Shown piece by piece: positions 35,307 through 44,947 of a DNA stretch of 64,000 bases. Source of the stretch: Enterospora canceri (Eukaryota; Microsporidia; Enterocytozoonidae); assembly GCA_002087915.1 (NCBI GenBank), contig LWDP01000003.1, forward strand, positions 1 through 64,000, given 5' to 3'. Every line of letters begins with the position of its first letter. The stretch's first letter is position 1. The notes under the pieces are model-generated. The model was given only the letters and a program-made list of their open reading frames with translations. It was not told the origin of the DNA and did not search any database. The translations under genes and the position numbers were made by a program.

Positions 35307-35792
35307 ATGGCCACGGCTAAAAAAGGTGCCATTAAGCGACTGATGAAGGACATGGAGAAGAACAAGGACTCCTCAATGAGCGCAGCACCCCTGGATACGT
35401 CTAATATGTACAAGTGGCAGGCAATCATTATTGGACCAAAGGATACGCCCTATGATGGGGGTGTATTCAAGCTTGACATTTCATTTTCACCAGACTACCC
35501 ATTTAAGCCACCACGAATCGAATTCATTACCAAAATATTCCACTGCAACGTGCATGGGAAGCACCTCTGCCTGGACATTCTGAAGAGCCAGTGGTCTCCG
35601 GCCCTGACGATCGACAAGGTGCTTCTATCGATTACGTCTCTGATGAACGAGCCAAATCCATCTGATCCGCTGAACAGGGATGCTGCTGAGAAGTATATGG
35701 AGAGCAAGGAGGAGTACAACATGATAGCAAGAGAGTGGACGCAGAAATATGCCACTGAAGACGCGTCTACGAACGGCAGAAATATCAACTGA
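35307..35792 (+). CDS. Ubiquitin-conjugating enzyme E2, Ubc4/5 type
   Basis: This encodes 161 residues with a complete UBC fold. The active-site cysteine is in HLCLDILKSQWSPALTI, and AREWTQKYA near the end is typical of Ubc4/UbcH5. The conserved HPN turn reads HCN, so proline is replaced while the oxyanion asparagine is kept. GCCC touches the ATG. It passes ubiquitin from E1 to E3 ligases in general protein turnover. Confidence 0.9.
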   Translation: MATAKKGAIKRLMKDMEKNKDSSMSAAPLDTSNMYKWQAIIIGPKDTPYDGGVFKLDISFSPDYPFKPPRIEFITKIFHCNVHGKHLCLDILKSQWSPALTIDKVLLSITSLMNEPNPSDPLNRDAAEKYMESKEEYNMIAREWTQKYATEDASTNGRNIN

Positions 35793-35839
35793 TTTCAATA
35801 AATAATTGGATTAGGATTCATTTTTAGGACAGCCCCAGA

Positions 35840-36400
35840 ATGTTCTCGATTAATTTTGTGACTGAATTGGTCTCGGAAATGAGGAGTAGCGAGTTGTGCA
35901 AGTACAACACGGCTGCCATAGGAAGTCTAGGCGACGAATTGCGCTATTTGGAGAGTCAGATTGAGGAACTGAATGTCATGGCCAGGGAGCCTGATGGAGT
36001 CACAGAGGGAATCAGCGTAAACTACGCCATAATTCAGAAATACAAAGACAGAAATGAGCGAATTGGAAGAATATACCACTTTGATAGGTTGTTAAAAATT
36101 GAACAAAAATGCACAGAGAAGGCAGTGTTATCTGAAGAAGTGCTTTCAGTTGACGAAATGGAATTTGCTAGGCAATTCATAGAGCTACAGGACGAATATT
36201 ACGCAGATCTCAACTATCTTGATACCACAGATAGCAGTGTACCAATTGACTTTTATGTCCGAATTGTGGCATTGGACGACTGTGGAATTGTCCTTACTGG
36301 AGATGAGTTCGTTGATATCGTCAAAGACAGGATCTATTTCATAAGAAAGGCAGATATTGCGCATCTCATGGTACAGAATGCCGTCAAATTGTTGAAATAG
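35840..36400 (+). CDS. PSF1: GINS complex subunit PSF1
   Basis: This encodes 186 residues, the usual size. The helical A domain has NERIGRIYHFDRLLKIEQKC and the EEMEF-like VDEMEFARQFIE; the C-terminal B domain has FYVRIVALDDCG followed by VKDRIYFIRKADIAHLM. GINS joins Cdc45 and MCM2-7 to form the replicative helicase. CCCCAGA lies before the ATG. FAP7 follows after 18 bp. Confidence 0.8.
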   Translation: MFSINFVTELVSEMRSSELCKYNTAAIGSLGDELRYLESQIEELNVMAREPDGVTEGISVNYAIIQKYKDRNERIGRIYHFDRLLKIEQKCTEKAVLSEEVLSVDEMEFARQFIELQDEYYADLNYLDTTDSSVPIDFYVRIVALDDCGIVLTGDEFVDIVKDRIYFIRKADIAHLMVQNAVKLLK

Positions 36401-36418
36401 AAATCAGGCAATTCGCCC

Positions 36419-36946
36419 ATGCTCAAAATTTTGGTGACTGGGACACCGGGTGTTGGAAAAACGACTTTCTGTGCCAAAATGAGTGGAAACAGAGATGCAA
36501 TCACAATAAACACGAGTGAATACATCAAGAAAAATGAATTATACACGAATTATTCTGATAAATATGATTCATACGAATATTGTACAAAAACAGTTAGAAA
36601 ACACCTGGAAGAACACATCAATCAGACTAATACGAGTTCAAAAATGATTCTGATTGATACACACGATCCAGAATTGGTATCAAACATTCAATTTGATCTT
36701 ATTGTTCTGATCAGGTGCAATATGGGTGTATTACGAGATAGATATGCTATTAGAAAATACAGTAAGAATAAAATTGAGGAGAATGTCGAATGTGAGGCAT
36801 TTAATGAAATTGAGTTGGATTTGGATGAGTTGTTTGAAGACATCCAAATAATACGAGTCAATGGATCTGAGGTGGAAAACGATGATACAGAATACACCAT
36901 TGAAGATGCCATTGCCTTAATAGGTCGAATAAATAGTGGTCTCTAA
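36419..36946 (+). CDS. FAP7: FAP7/CINAP adenylate kinase-like ribosome assembly factor
   Basis: This encodes 175 residues. The P-loop GTPGVGKTT is at residues 8-16, and the lid-like region has RYAIRKYSKNKIEENVECE, the FAP7/AK6 pattern. FAP7 is an ATPase with adenylate kinase fold that acts on Rps14 and the final 20S to 18S rRNA cleavage. GCCC touches the start codon. The stop is 1 bp from the stop of the convergent TBC gene. Confidence 0.88.
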   Translation: MLKILVTGTPGVGKTTFCAKMSGNRDAITINTSEYIKKNELYTNYSDKYDSYEYCTKTVRKHLEEHINQTNTSSKMILIDTHDPELVSNIQFDLIVLIRCNMGVLRDRYAIRKYSKNKIEENVECEAFNEIELDLDELFEDIQIIRVNGSEVENDDTEYTIEDAIALIGRINSGL

Positions 36947-36947
36947 C

Positions 36948-37991
36948 TCATTTATCCTTCTTAAACCGAATGAATAGAGCCAGACCAATTGCAACGGCAC
37001 TAGTTACAGCACCAGCAACCACAAAAGACGTCTTGCTTATTCCATCCATGTTCTTGCGCGTATATTCAAACTCATCTTCCAGTTTAGAAAGACTACTTGT
37101 AAATTCAGGTGGAAGACTCCTTGCCATCTTCTGGTCCATGTGTGGTGTAATTTCCAATACGTCTTTCAGTGCCACCAGAATGATGAATGGCCTCTTGTTT
37201 CCATTCTGAATGATGCTGTTGAATATTTTGTAGATGTCTTCGACCTTCTTGAAGTCCCTTACGAAGAATGTGAGAATGTGCTTTGCAGTCAGAAACTCAA
37301 ACATTCCATTGATTGAGACTCCCCTGGTCTCCATCATTGCCACAAATACGCTGTTGTACTCCTTGAACAGCTTGAAGTCATTCCTAACCAGCGGAATGTA
37401 CTTTGTAACAAATAAGGAGTACAGTGCCTTCTTCAGCATCTCAATTGTCTCTTTTTCCTCCTTCAGAAACCCAAGCAGCATCTTCTGGTTATTCTCCTTT
37501 GAGAAGTAGAATGTTTCATTTGCAAATGTGATGTTGTTGTCCACTACCTCTTCTTCTGTCTCCTCTGAATCCACTGATGGCTCCTCTTTCTTGTTTTTCA
37601 GGTTCTTGAAATGTGCACTTCTTATTTTTGTCAAATTCTCAACTGATGCATCACTCATCTTCCTTGGCTCCGCATTCTGTGGCTTCAACTCCTCCTGCTC
37701 CATCTTCAACTTGCCCACCTTCTCTGAGAAGAATGCTTCTAGAAACACTCCTGCTATTTCAGTCATTCCCTGGTAGTATGGCACTGGCATTGTCTTAAAC
37801 AGTTCAATTAGCACATTTCTGTACACTTTCAGTAGAGTATAGTTCTTTCTGTGAACTGAGTAGTCAAAATACGTCCTATTGATGTCATTCTCCACCACCC
37901 TGATCTCCTCGTCTGTTTTCTGACTCTGTTTCTTCAGTCCCTCTGCTGCAAGCAGTGTCGTGTTTGCAATGAAATCTTTCTTAGCAGTCAT
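36948..37991 (-). CDS. TBC-domain Rab GAP with C-terminal membrane anchor
   Basis: This encodes 347 residues. The TBC arginine finger region is VVENDINRTYF and the glutamine finger is YYQGMTEIAG. A charged, probably disordered insert (about residues 105-165) separates this from the second half. The last ~25 residues form a hydrophobic anchor ending in FKKDK. This layout resembles Gyp8/TBC1D20, ER-bound GAPs for Rab1/Ypt1. The open frame reaches 38171, but ATG 37991 follows GCCCTTA and removes a spurious hydrophobic N-terminus. Confidence 0.7.
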   Translation of the reverse strand: MTAKKDFIANTTLLAAEGLKKQSQKTDEEIRVVENDINRTYFDYSVHRKNYTLLKVYRNVLIELFKTMPVPYYQGMTEIAGVFLEAFFSEKVGKLKMEQEELKPQNAEPRKMSDASVENLTKIRSAHFKNLKNKKEEPSVDSEETEEEVVDNNITFANETFYFSKENNQKMLLGFLKEEKETIEMLKKALYSLFVTKYIPLVRNDFKLFKEYNSVFVAMMETRGVSINGMFEFLTAKHILTFFVRDFKKVEDIYKIFNSIIQNGNKRPFIILVALKDVLEITPHMDQKMARSLPPEFTSSLSKLEDEFEYTRKNMDGISKTSFVVAGAVTSAVAIGLALFIRFKKDK

Positions 37992-38106
37992 TAAGGGCCA
38001 CGCATCTTTTGATTTTTTAGGCAATGAACCAATGAAAATAGTATCAGAAGAATGAGACACTATTGAGAGTAATATTGAAAAATAGCAATATAGAACAATA
38101 TTAACT

Positions 38107-39948
38107 ATGAGGCAATATATGTCTCCAAATGTGAAACAGTTCGATAAAATATTACGATTGGAGACAGGCATGTTTCTGAATTTGGCTGTTCTCGTGGTGA
38201 TGCTGGTTATCTATCTAGTACGAAAGAGACGTGTTGCAAAAGAGAGAAGGGCAGCACAGCGTGAGCGATATGAAATGGATTTCACGCCTTCTACGAGAGG
38301 TGGATCAATAAAACAGGCAAAAACGGGGTATTTTGACGTGGTTGTGATAGGTGGTGGATCAACTGGCGTAGGGGTGGCATTGGATGGAGCAACAAGGGGG
38401 TTACGTGTCTGTTTGGTGGAGCAGGGCGACCTGGCATGTTCAACCAGCTCAAAGTCAACCAAACTGCTTCATGGGGGAGTTAGATATTTGGATAAGGCTG
38501 TTCGAAAAATGAGCATTTCACAATTGAGGCTGGTTATTGAGGCACTGTACGAAAGAAAGGCAATTATGGAGATAGCACCCTATTTGTCTCAGACAATCAG
38601 AATGTTTGTACCACTTTACAGCAACCTGCAAACTGTCTTCTATTTCTGCCTATTGAAATTGTACGACTGGCTTGCTGGTTCTAGGTCACTGGGTAGAAGC
38701 TACTTTGTTGGGCAAGAACAGGCAAAAATGTACAATTTCCACTTCAGGGAGAAGAATCTGACTGGTGCCATGGTCTACTACGACGGATCCATGGATGATT
38801 CGAGGCTGAATGTCATGCTTGGAGTCACAGCCGCATTCCACGGTGCAACAGTTCTAAATCACGTGAAATTCATATCATTTGATTCAAATCAGGGACAAAT
38901 GATATGTGTAGACAGGCTTACGAAGAGGAAGTTCAGTATAAGAACGAGGACAGTAGTGAATGCTACTGGGTCATACACCGATATAACGAGGCGTAAGACA
39001 GGAAAGCAGTCGAATATGATGGTTCATAGCACTGGGTCTCACATTTGTATTGATTCCAAATTTGGTCCAGTAGGAATGGGATTGGTTGATAAGTGCACTG
39101 TAGATGGAAGAATGTTGTTTGTGGTACCATGGATGGGATTTTTGGTGGCTGGTGCTACTGAAAGAGTCGTCCAACACCCATCTGCCGTTCTACCAACTAA
39201 AGATGATCTTGATTTTATAGTAGCAGAAATTAACAAATTTACTAGTACTAAACTGTGCCATGAGGACGTAAAGAGTATTTGGACAGGAGTTAGACCATTG
39301 GTGCAAGATTCAGGGAGCAACAACAGTGAGAATTTGGTCAGGTCATTCAAAATAATTGATGATAAAAACAAAGTTGTTTCAGTCACAGGCGGAAAGTGGA
39401 CGACCTACAGAACAGCAGCAAAAGAAACAATTGATTTTCTGGTTAAAAACTACAAACTTAAGGCAAGTAGAAGTTGTGTCACTGAGGATATTCGCATTGT
39501 TGGATCTACTGGATACTCCAGAAACATGTTTTATAGGATAGCAGAGTGGCATGAGATAGATTTGTCGTATGCAAAGCATCTACAACAAACATACGGAGCA
39601 TATTCATTCAAATTGGCTGAATATTTGAAGAAGCACAGAAGTAGAATACTGGTAGAGTACGAACACACGTATGCAGAAGTATTGTACGTGATGAGACACG
39701 AATATGCGATTACATTGGGTGATATCGTAAACAGACGATTTAGGATTGGATTCATTAATGTAAGGGACGCGGAGAGAATGGCCATCAAAATACGCGAATT
39801 CCTTGTATTGAATAATATTTGGTCTAACACCACTGCTAGGAAATATAGCAATATGTTCTATGCTGAATTAGATGAGTTTGGCTGGTCAATATTAAACAAT
39901 CCACTGTATTTTATTCATCTGATTTTGATTTCATCAAAATTCGTATAA
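38107..39948 (+). CDS. GUT2: FAD-dependent glycerol-3-phosphate dehydrogenase
   Basis: This encodes 613 residues. A single hydrophobic segment near residues 24-38 is followed by basic residues, then the FAD-binding VVVIGGGSTGVGVALDGATRG near residue 80, SSKSTKLLHGGVRYL and TGGKWTTYR. The enzyme oxidises glycerol-3-phosphate to dihydroxyacetone phosphate on the mitochondrial or mitosomal membrane and passes electrons onward. The C-terminus is shorter than in animals, with no calcium-binding domain. Its 3' end overlaps the convergent propeller gene by 38 bp. No CCC motif is seen at 38107. Confidence 0.9.
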   Translation: MRQYMSPNVKQFDKILRLETGMFLNLAVLVVMLVIYLVRKRRVAKERRAAQRERYEMDFTPSTRGGSIKQAKTGYFDVVVIGGGSTGVGVALDGATRGLRVCLVEQGDLACSTSSKSTKLLHGGVRYLDKAVRKMSISQLRLVIEALYERKAIMEIAPYLSQTIRMFVPLYSNLQTVFYFCLLKLYDWLAGSRSLGRSYFVGQEQAKMYNFHFREKNLTGAMVYYDGSMDDSRLNVMLGVTAAFHGATVLNHVKFISFDSNQGQMICVDRLTKRKFSIRTRTVVNATGSYTDITRRKTGKQSNMMVHSTGSHICIDSKFGPVGMGLVDKCTVDGRMLFVVPWMGFLVAGATERVVQHPSAVLPTKDDLDFIVAEINKFTSTKLCHEDVKSIWTGVRPLVQDSGSNNSENLVRSFKIIDDKNKVVSVTGGKWTTYRTAAKETIDFLVKNYKLKASRSCVTEDIRIVGSTGYSRNMFYRIAEWHEIDLSYAKHLQQTYGAYSFKLAEYLKKHRSRILVEYEHTYAEVLYVMRHEYAITLGDIVNRRFRIGFINVRDAERMAIKIREFLVLNNIWSNTTARKYSNMFYAELDEFGWSILNNPLYFIHLILISSKFV

Positions 39949-41551
39949 GATGATAATTCTCCTTCTTCATAATTTCATCCTCATTCAATTCCACCTGTTT
40001 TGCTTCTACTGAATCACATGTCACTTCCAAATTATTTCCGTTATTGATTATTTTACACAGGTCATTTTCTGTCGTATTCTCATTCCACTCTACTGCCAAT
40101 GCATCACCAATGTATTCAAATGATCTGCTGTCATACATCCATCGATTATTGTTGTTATCAACTATGATCAATCTATTATCAATCAGGTGATAATTGCTGA
40201 TTGTTTTGCTGAATTCCAACTCTGTGATATTGCCTGAATATATCTCATATCTATAGAATACATTATTGGCAAGTAACAAATAGAGGGCACTTCTGTACGT
40301 CTTAATTTGTAGAATCCCATTGAATGAAAGTGTATCAATCACAGCACCCTTGTTACAATCAACCACGTTGATTTTATCTGAATTTTCAACGCAAAAGAGC
40401 AAATCATCACAGAATTGAGCAGATTGCACTGCTTTGTCTGTTGCAAATTCCTTGAATCGAACCAGATCATCATAGTTCCAAAGAGAGACATTTCCAGTAG
40501 CTGTGATCAAATAAATCACATTTTTCTTAGCAAAAATGCGTATTAAATTACCTCGCAATTTGTCATCTTTGATACGAGTGATAAACTGATTCTGTTCATA
40601 CATACTCACAATATGATTGTCATGTGCTACAAATATCATGTTTCTGGCTGTGTTGGATCCAAACTGTGATGTTTTGTGTGCTATTACATCCACTATTATG
40701 CTATTTGGTATTTCCTGTAGTAAAATATTCATTTGTAAATCTATTGAATAGAGTCCACCTTCTGTCTTGATCGATAGCGTAAAGTTATGGAGTGATATAT
40801 CACTGATGATCTCATTATTATCCCAATCAATTGCTACCAATAATTCTGTATCGTTGTACAATTTGATTTTTCTATTTTCAGGTGCCTTAAGAATCATTGC
40901 TGTAAATTGCTTGTAGAATGCTACTCTGACAATCAAATGCTCTTCTTTGATTATTTGGTGCTTGTTTTTATTGTATTTGATCAATGCTGTTGTGTTGACA
41001 ATCAGAAAGGTGCTATCTACCATTTTGCAGCCTACTATTGGTGTCTTTGATTTCCAAATTATTTTGATTTCTTTGGTTTGCATATTGATCAGCTTCACAG
41101 TATTATCATTTGACCAGGTTAAGATGAATGGAAATATCAATTCCAACCCAGTTATTTTGCCACTGTGGATTTTGAAATGATCAATTTTCCTAAACATATC
41201 GAATTTGTATTTTCTAGGTATTTCCCATACTTCAACAATGTTGGTATCTTCTGTTCCAATTGCGAATATTTCGCCATTGCAATCCATACAAGTCGCACAT
41301 TTCGATAGTTTGGCAATTTGTTGACCACTTTTGAATATTTGAATTGTTTTGCCTGTGGAAATGCATTCCAACTGTTTTAATATTTTGAATGCTGTTATCT
41401 CTGAATTTGCTTCCAACACTGCTGTTATCTTGTTACCATTATCTATAAATTGTATGCTGTTATTTTCTGCTATGAATACACCATCCTTAGTACGTACTAC
41501 TCTTCCATCTTTCACTTTACCACTGATGTAGAATCTATTCACTGTTTCCAT
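39911..41551 (-). CDS. WD40-type beta-propeller protein, PWP2-like
   Basis: This encodes 546 residues of divergent WD repeats. The N-terminal order (GKVKDGRVVRTKDGVFIAEN, IFAIGTEDTNIVEVWEIPR, IHSGKITGLE, WSNDNTVKLINM) resembles PWP2/Utp1, a scaffold of the small-subunit processome. It is much shorter than yeast PWP2, so other U3-complex propellers are possible. ACCCAAATT precedes the start. The last 38 bp overlap the convergent dehydrogenase gene. Confidence 0.55.
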   Translation of the reverse strand: METVNRFYISGKVKDGRVVRTKDGVFIAENNSIQFIDNGNKITAVLEANSEITAFKILKQLECISTGKTIQIFKSGQQIAKLSKCATCMDCNGEIFAIGTEDTNIVEVWEIPRKYKFDMFRKIDHFKIHSGKITGLELIFPFILTWSNDNTVKLINMQTKEIKIIWKSKTPIVGCKMVDSTFLIVNTTALIKYNKNKHQIIKEEHLIVRVAFYKQFTAMILKAPENRKIKLYNDTELLVAIDWDNNEIISDISLHNFTLSIKTEGGLYSIDLQMNILLQEIPNSIIVDVIAHKTSQFGSNTARNMIFVAHDNHIVSMYEQNQFITRIKDDKLRGNLIRIFAKKNVIYLITATGNVSLWNYDDLVRFKEFATDKAVQSAQFCDDLLFCVENSDKINVVDCNKGAVIDTLSFNGILQIKTYRSALYLLLANNVFYRYEIYSGNITELEFSKTISNYHLIDNRLIIVDNNNNRWMYDSRSFEYIGDALAVEWNENTTENDLCKIINNGNNLEVTCDSVEAKQVELNEDEIMKKENYHLIRILMKSKSDE

Positions 41552-41608
41552 AATTTGGGTAAAAATTTAGCAAAACAGGATTCGTGCCCTGAGACATTTA
41601 AGCAGCTT

Positions 41609-41923
41609 TTAAAGTGCCGATTTCACGTATTTCTCTCTCTTCTTCTCAAATTCTTTTTCTTTATATCTTTCTGTGCTTAATACTTCAAACATCTTGAAAC
41701 TGCTATCGAAGACATCATCTTTTGATCCATATGAGCTGAATAGCACCAGGTCCTCTATGGTATCGAATTCAATATGTTTTCTCATCCTCACTGTTTTGCT
41801 GAATAACTCTTTATCCAACTTCACCTTCCTGTATATCATCAATATAGCGGTGAGAATGCTCAAACCAAATAGAAAATAGCCCAATAACACACTTTTTACG
41901 TTGTAATCATTCATTGGTTTCAT
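41609..41923 (-). CDS. Small single-span membrane protein
   Basis: This encodes 104 residues. A hydrophobic segment at about residues 10-30 is followed by a charged helical C-terminus. No family is recognised. ACCCATAA precedes the ATG, which supports a real gene. It lies between the propeller gene and another orphan gene on the same strand. Confidence 0.5.
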   Translation of the reverse strand: MKPMNDYNVKSVLLGYFLFGLSILTAILMIYRKVKLDKELFSKTVRMRKHIEFDTIEDLVLFSSYGSKDDVFDSSFKMFEVLSTERYKEKEFEKKREKYVKSAL

Positions 41924-41957
41924 TTATGGGTTGAATCGCATGATTTCTAATATTTAT

Positions 41958-42506
41958 TCAGTTATTGTTCTCCTTGTGGTACTTTTGTAGACTGCTGTAT
42001 ATCAGGGCCTCCTTTAAATTATCAACAACAACTTTCTCGTTGTCTTTGCTGTCTGCTCGTGGATTTTCTGCAACCTTAGACGACAGCACATGTGATACCT
42101 TTGCCCTCAGTCTCATTTGATGGTAAATCAGATTAGTTCTCTTCAGCTCGATCAGAATATCAAGTATCTCTTCATTATCAATGTGTTTTTCAAATATGGT
42201 CTCGCACGATTTATCATAAACAGGCTCTTTTCCAAGTAGATTGAATCCACGTTCAATCAGCCTGTTTCGTCTCAATTTCACTGCCTCTGTGATCATGTGC
42301 TTTCGTTCGTCACCAAGGTGCTTTTGATCATACGCAATATTAAGCTTCTGGGGCTGCAACCTATGAAGGGTGTTTAATTTCTCCTTGTTAAACGGCAAGC
42401 TGGCCAAGTTACTCTCATAGTCTTTTCTAAAGGCGTATGGATTCTCATTATTCAGATACTGGGTTGGTAGATAGTTGTCTTGTGAACACTTCTCTTTTTT
42501 ACTCAT
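41958..42506 (-). CDS. Hypothetical helical protein
   Basis: This encodes 182 residues, soluble, charged and mostly helical, with no recognised domain. An N-terminal segment rich in Asn and Tyr is followed by helices around LRRNRLIERGFNLL and EEILDILIELKRTNLIYHQMR. CCCCT directly precedes the ATG. It starts 14 bp after the TAF1 stop, on the same strand. Confidence 0.5.
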   Translation of the reverse strand: MSKKEKCSQDNYLPTQYLNNENPYAFRKDYESNLASLPFNKEKLNTLHRLQPQKLNIAYDQKHLGDERKHMITEAVKLRRNRLIERGFNLLGKEPVYDKSCETIFEKHIDNEEILDILIELKRTNLIYHQMRLRAKVSHVLSSKVAENPRADSKDNEKVVVDNLKEALIYSSLQKYHKENNN

Positions 42507-42520
42507 AGGGGTGTAAATTT

Positions 42521-44923
42521 TTACTCGTTCTTCTCAATTTTATGCTCAATTTCAGTCAGGTCAATGTAGTTTTCAACCTTATAGGTCTTTGCTCTCTCGT
42601 AGAAGTCATTTGAAATATCAGTCAGAGAGTGTGTTAGTCCATTAAACAACTTACAATTCTCGTATATGAGCTTAATGTCATTCAGAAACATGTCGTACTT
42701 AGTATAGACTCCCCCTTTGATGTTGCTTTTCATCTTAAGAAAGTCCATTGGATTATGTACAATCGTCTTGTACATTGGGAACTTCTTGTCGGAAACAGGC
42801 CTATGAAATGGGGATGAATATGGAATGGCTGAGAACTGGTTGATTAGCTTGAGCAGTCTCTCCTGCATCAGTGCCTTGCCTTTCTTCTTTTCCTTAACAC
42901 TCTTTTTGGTTCCCACATAATTTGGACAGTTCTTATTCGTCTTCATGTGACCTGTTTGTCCACAACTTGAACATTTCAGTGATACCTTCTTATCATCCAC
43001 TTTCACTTTCTTACGTGCCTTTAGATACGCCCTGATTACTTTTGGATCCGATATCTTCTGCATTCTCTCCACCATTCGGTCATTCTCAAAATACGTTCTC
43101 TTGATGATCAGTGATTTGGATTCAACTATGGTCTCGCTCTGACTTGCTTCTTCTGCTTTGGTTGCCTTGCTCTTTGGTTTTGGCGCTGGCTTCTCCAGAA
43201 CAGCACTTGAACTCAATGATATCCACTGCTTATTCCAAACTGATAATATCTCTGATTTATATTTAGCCTGATGATCAGACATCAATCTTCTATTTTCTGC
43301 CTCTGTTGCCTTCTTAAATTTCACCCTTCCAAATGACATGGCCTCTCCAATTCCTGTTGAATCGTATTGTCCCCTGATTTCAAGAAGACCTTTCCCATTT
43401 GACGCATTCACGAAGTTTCTGCAAAGGAGCCAGTTTGGAATGTAATCGGTCTCCTCGTTCTCATCTTCAAGTATTCTGTATCCCAAATCTTCCATTCTTC
43501 TCTCTCCTGCCAACATGCTCTGATATTGGCAGATGTTTTCAGGTGTAACCAATTTTCTAATTTCCTCTTCATTCAAAACCAGTGCATTTGTTTTCAGTGT
43601 GAAAAATGTCTCTTTTCCCTTTTTGGATGCATCTGTGAATTCCTTAAGCCACTTTCGTTTGGCTCCATCTGAGAAATGTGGTAACACCCTTTCTAGAACT
43701 GCTCCTGATAACTCCTGATTCTTGTTAAAGTGTCTGAATGCCAGCACTTTAACTTCATCTCTACAAAACTGATTCAATTTCCTTGATTGTGGGATGAATA
43801 TTTCTTCTTTTGGTAACTCCTGTCCTACAAGATACGCAAAGGGAATCTTTCTGTATATCAATTTGTCTTGTGTACAAATTATCAGATAATCATTCGATTT
43901 GTGTTTGAATAACGGTGCTACAAACAGGTTGTTGTCCAAACACTCTCCTGTTTCTCCCTTTGGTATTTCCCCATATCCCAGAAAGGGTCCTTCATCATCT
44001 GGTTCCAACACAATATGATTCTTTGGATCCAGATCATCACTGGTGTCAACTTTCCTGTAGTACTTGTTGCATACGCTGACCATTCCTGGATTCACAATAA
44101 AAAGCGGATTCTCTTCAGAGTATTCAAAAAGTACAAAATCAGCCAGGTCGTTGCATGTGATTTCGTACGGCTTCTTGATGATGCTGGAACTTGGAGTGAT
44201 TTGCATTGGTCTCGAGAACATGAATATCTTGTTCTCGATTCTAAGAGGCGGCTTATGGAAGTTTCTGAGTTCTTCATCAGTCAGGTCAACCCTGTAGAAA
44301 ACAGGATTCAATTTCAGAGCAGGAATTGAGTGCTGTACACCAAATGCAACCAATGATGTCTTTGTCTTCGTTTCATTCTCATAGTACTTGTCGTTGCTTA
44401 TGTTGTACTTGTTCTTAAGTGGCTTCTCAAAATTCGTGTTTTTGTAGTTTTTTTTCTTTATTTTCGACTTCTTTTCAACAGCCTCAAAAATCAAATTTGG
44501 ATCATCTGCGTGTAGAATCAGTGACCTATACCTTGGAACCCCATCGTATATTATGTTTGCCTCCCAGTTTGTGTCCAATAGCCTATTCACATATTCACGA
44601 ACCTCGTTGTCTATTGGTGGTCTTCCATTACCGCTATCGAATATCTGTTGCTCCCAATTAGCAGTGTCAATCGCATATGTATCCAGCTCCGGTCCCATTC
44701 TATCCGTATATGTCTCCATGTTCATTTTCTTCTTCTTTACTTTTTCTGATTTTGCTGGTGCCTCGAACACGTAAACACTGTTTCTGAATTTATGGGAGTC
44801 ATCAACCTCGTATCCAAGCTGTTCAACTGGTCTTCTTGACATCTTGTACTTCTTTAGGTTGTATTTATACGGTACTTTCTTTACAAGCAACTCTATGAAA
44901 TTGGTCATTTTAGGCTGCTTCAT
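42521..44923 (-). CDS. TAF1: TFIID subunit TAF1 with zinc knuckle and one bromodomain
   Basis: This encodes 800 residues, less than half of human TAF1. Central TAF1 regions are recognisable: VPRYRSLILH, the FYRVDLTDEELRNFH stretch, IPNWLLCRNFVNA and GLLEIRGQYDSTGIGEAMSF. A CCHC zinc knuckle (CSSCGQTGHMKTNKNC) lies near residue 660, followed by a bromodomain near 700-780 that keeps the acetyl-lysine asparagine in ENCKLFNG. Human TAF1 has two bromodomains; here there is one. TAF1 is the TFIID scaffold at Pol II promoters. ACCCTGA precedes the start. Confidence 0.9.
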   Translation of the reverse strand: MKQPKMTNFIELLVKKVPYKYNLKKYKMSRRPVEQLGYEVDDSHKFRNSVYVFEAPAKSEKVKKKKMNMETYTDRMGPELDTYAIDTANWEQQIFDSGNGRPPIDNEVREYVNRLLDTNWEANIIYDGVPRYRSLILHADDPNLIFEAVEKKSKIKKKNYKNTNFEKPLKNKYNISNDKYYENETKTKTSLVAFGVQHSIPALKLNPVFYRVDLTDEELRNFHKPPLRIENKIFMFSRPMQITPSSSIIKKPYEITCNDLADFVLFEYSEENPLFIVNPGMVSVCNKYYRKVDTSDDLDPKNHIVLEPDDEGPFLGYGEIPKGETGECLDNNLFVAPLFKHKSNDYLIICTQDKLIYRKIPFAYLVGQELPKEEIFIPQSRKLNQFCRDEVKVLAFRHFNKNQELSGAVLERVLPHFSDGAKRKWLKEFTDASKKGKETFFTLKTNALVLNEEEIRKLVTPENICQYQSMLAGERRMEDLGYRILEDENEETDYIPNWLLCRNFVNASNGKGLLEIRGQYDSTGIGEAMSFGRVKFKKATEAENRRLMSDHQAKYKSEILSVWNKQWISLSSSAVLEKPAPKPKSKATKAEEASQSETIVESKSLIIKRTYFENDRMVERMQKISDPKVIRAYLKARKKVKVDDKKVSLKCSSCGQTGHMKTNKNCPNYVGTKKSVKEKKKGKALMQERLLKLINQFSAIPYSSPFHRPVSDKKFPMYKTIVHNPMDFLKMKSNIKGGVYTKYDMFLNDIKLIYENCKLFNGLTHSLTDISNDFYERAKTYKVENYIDLTEIEHKIEKNE

Positions 44924-44947
44924 TCAGGGTGAAAAACACGAACTAAT

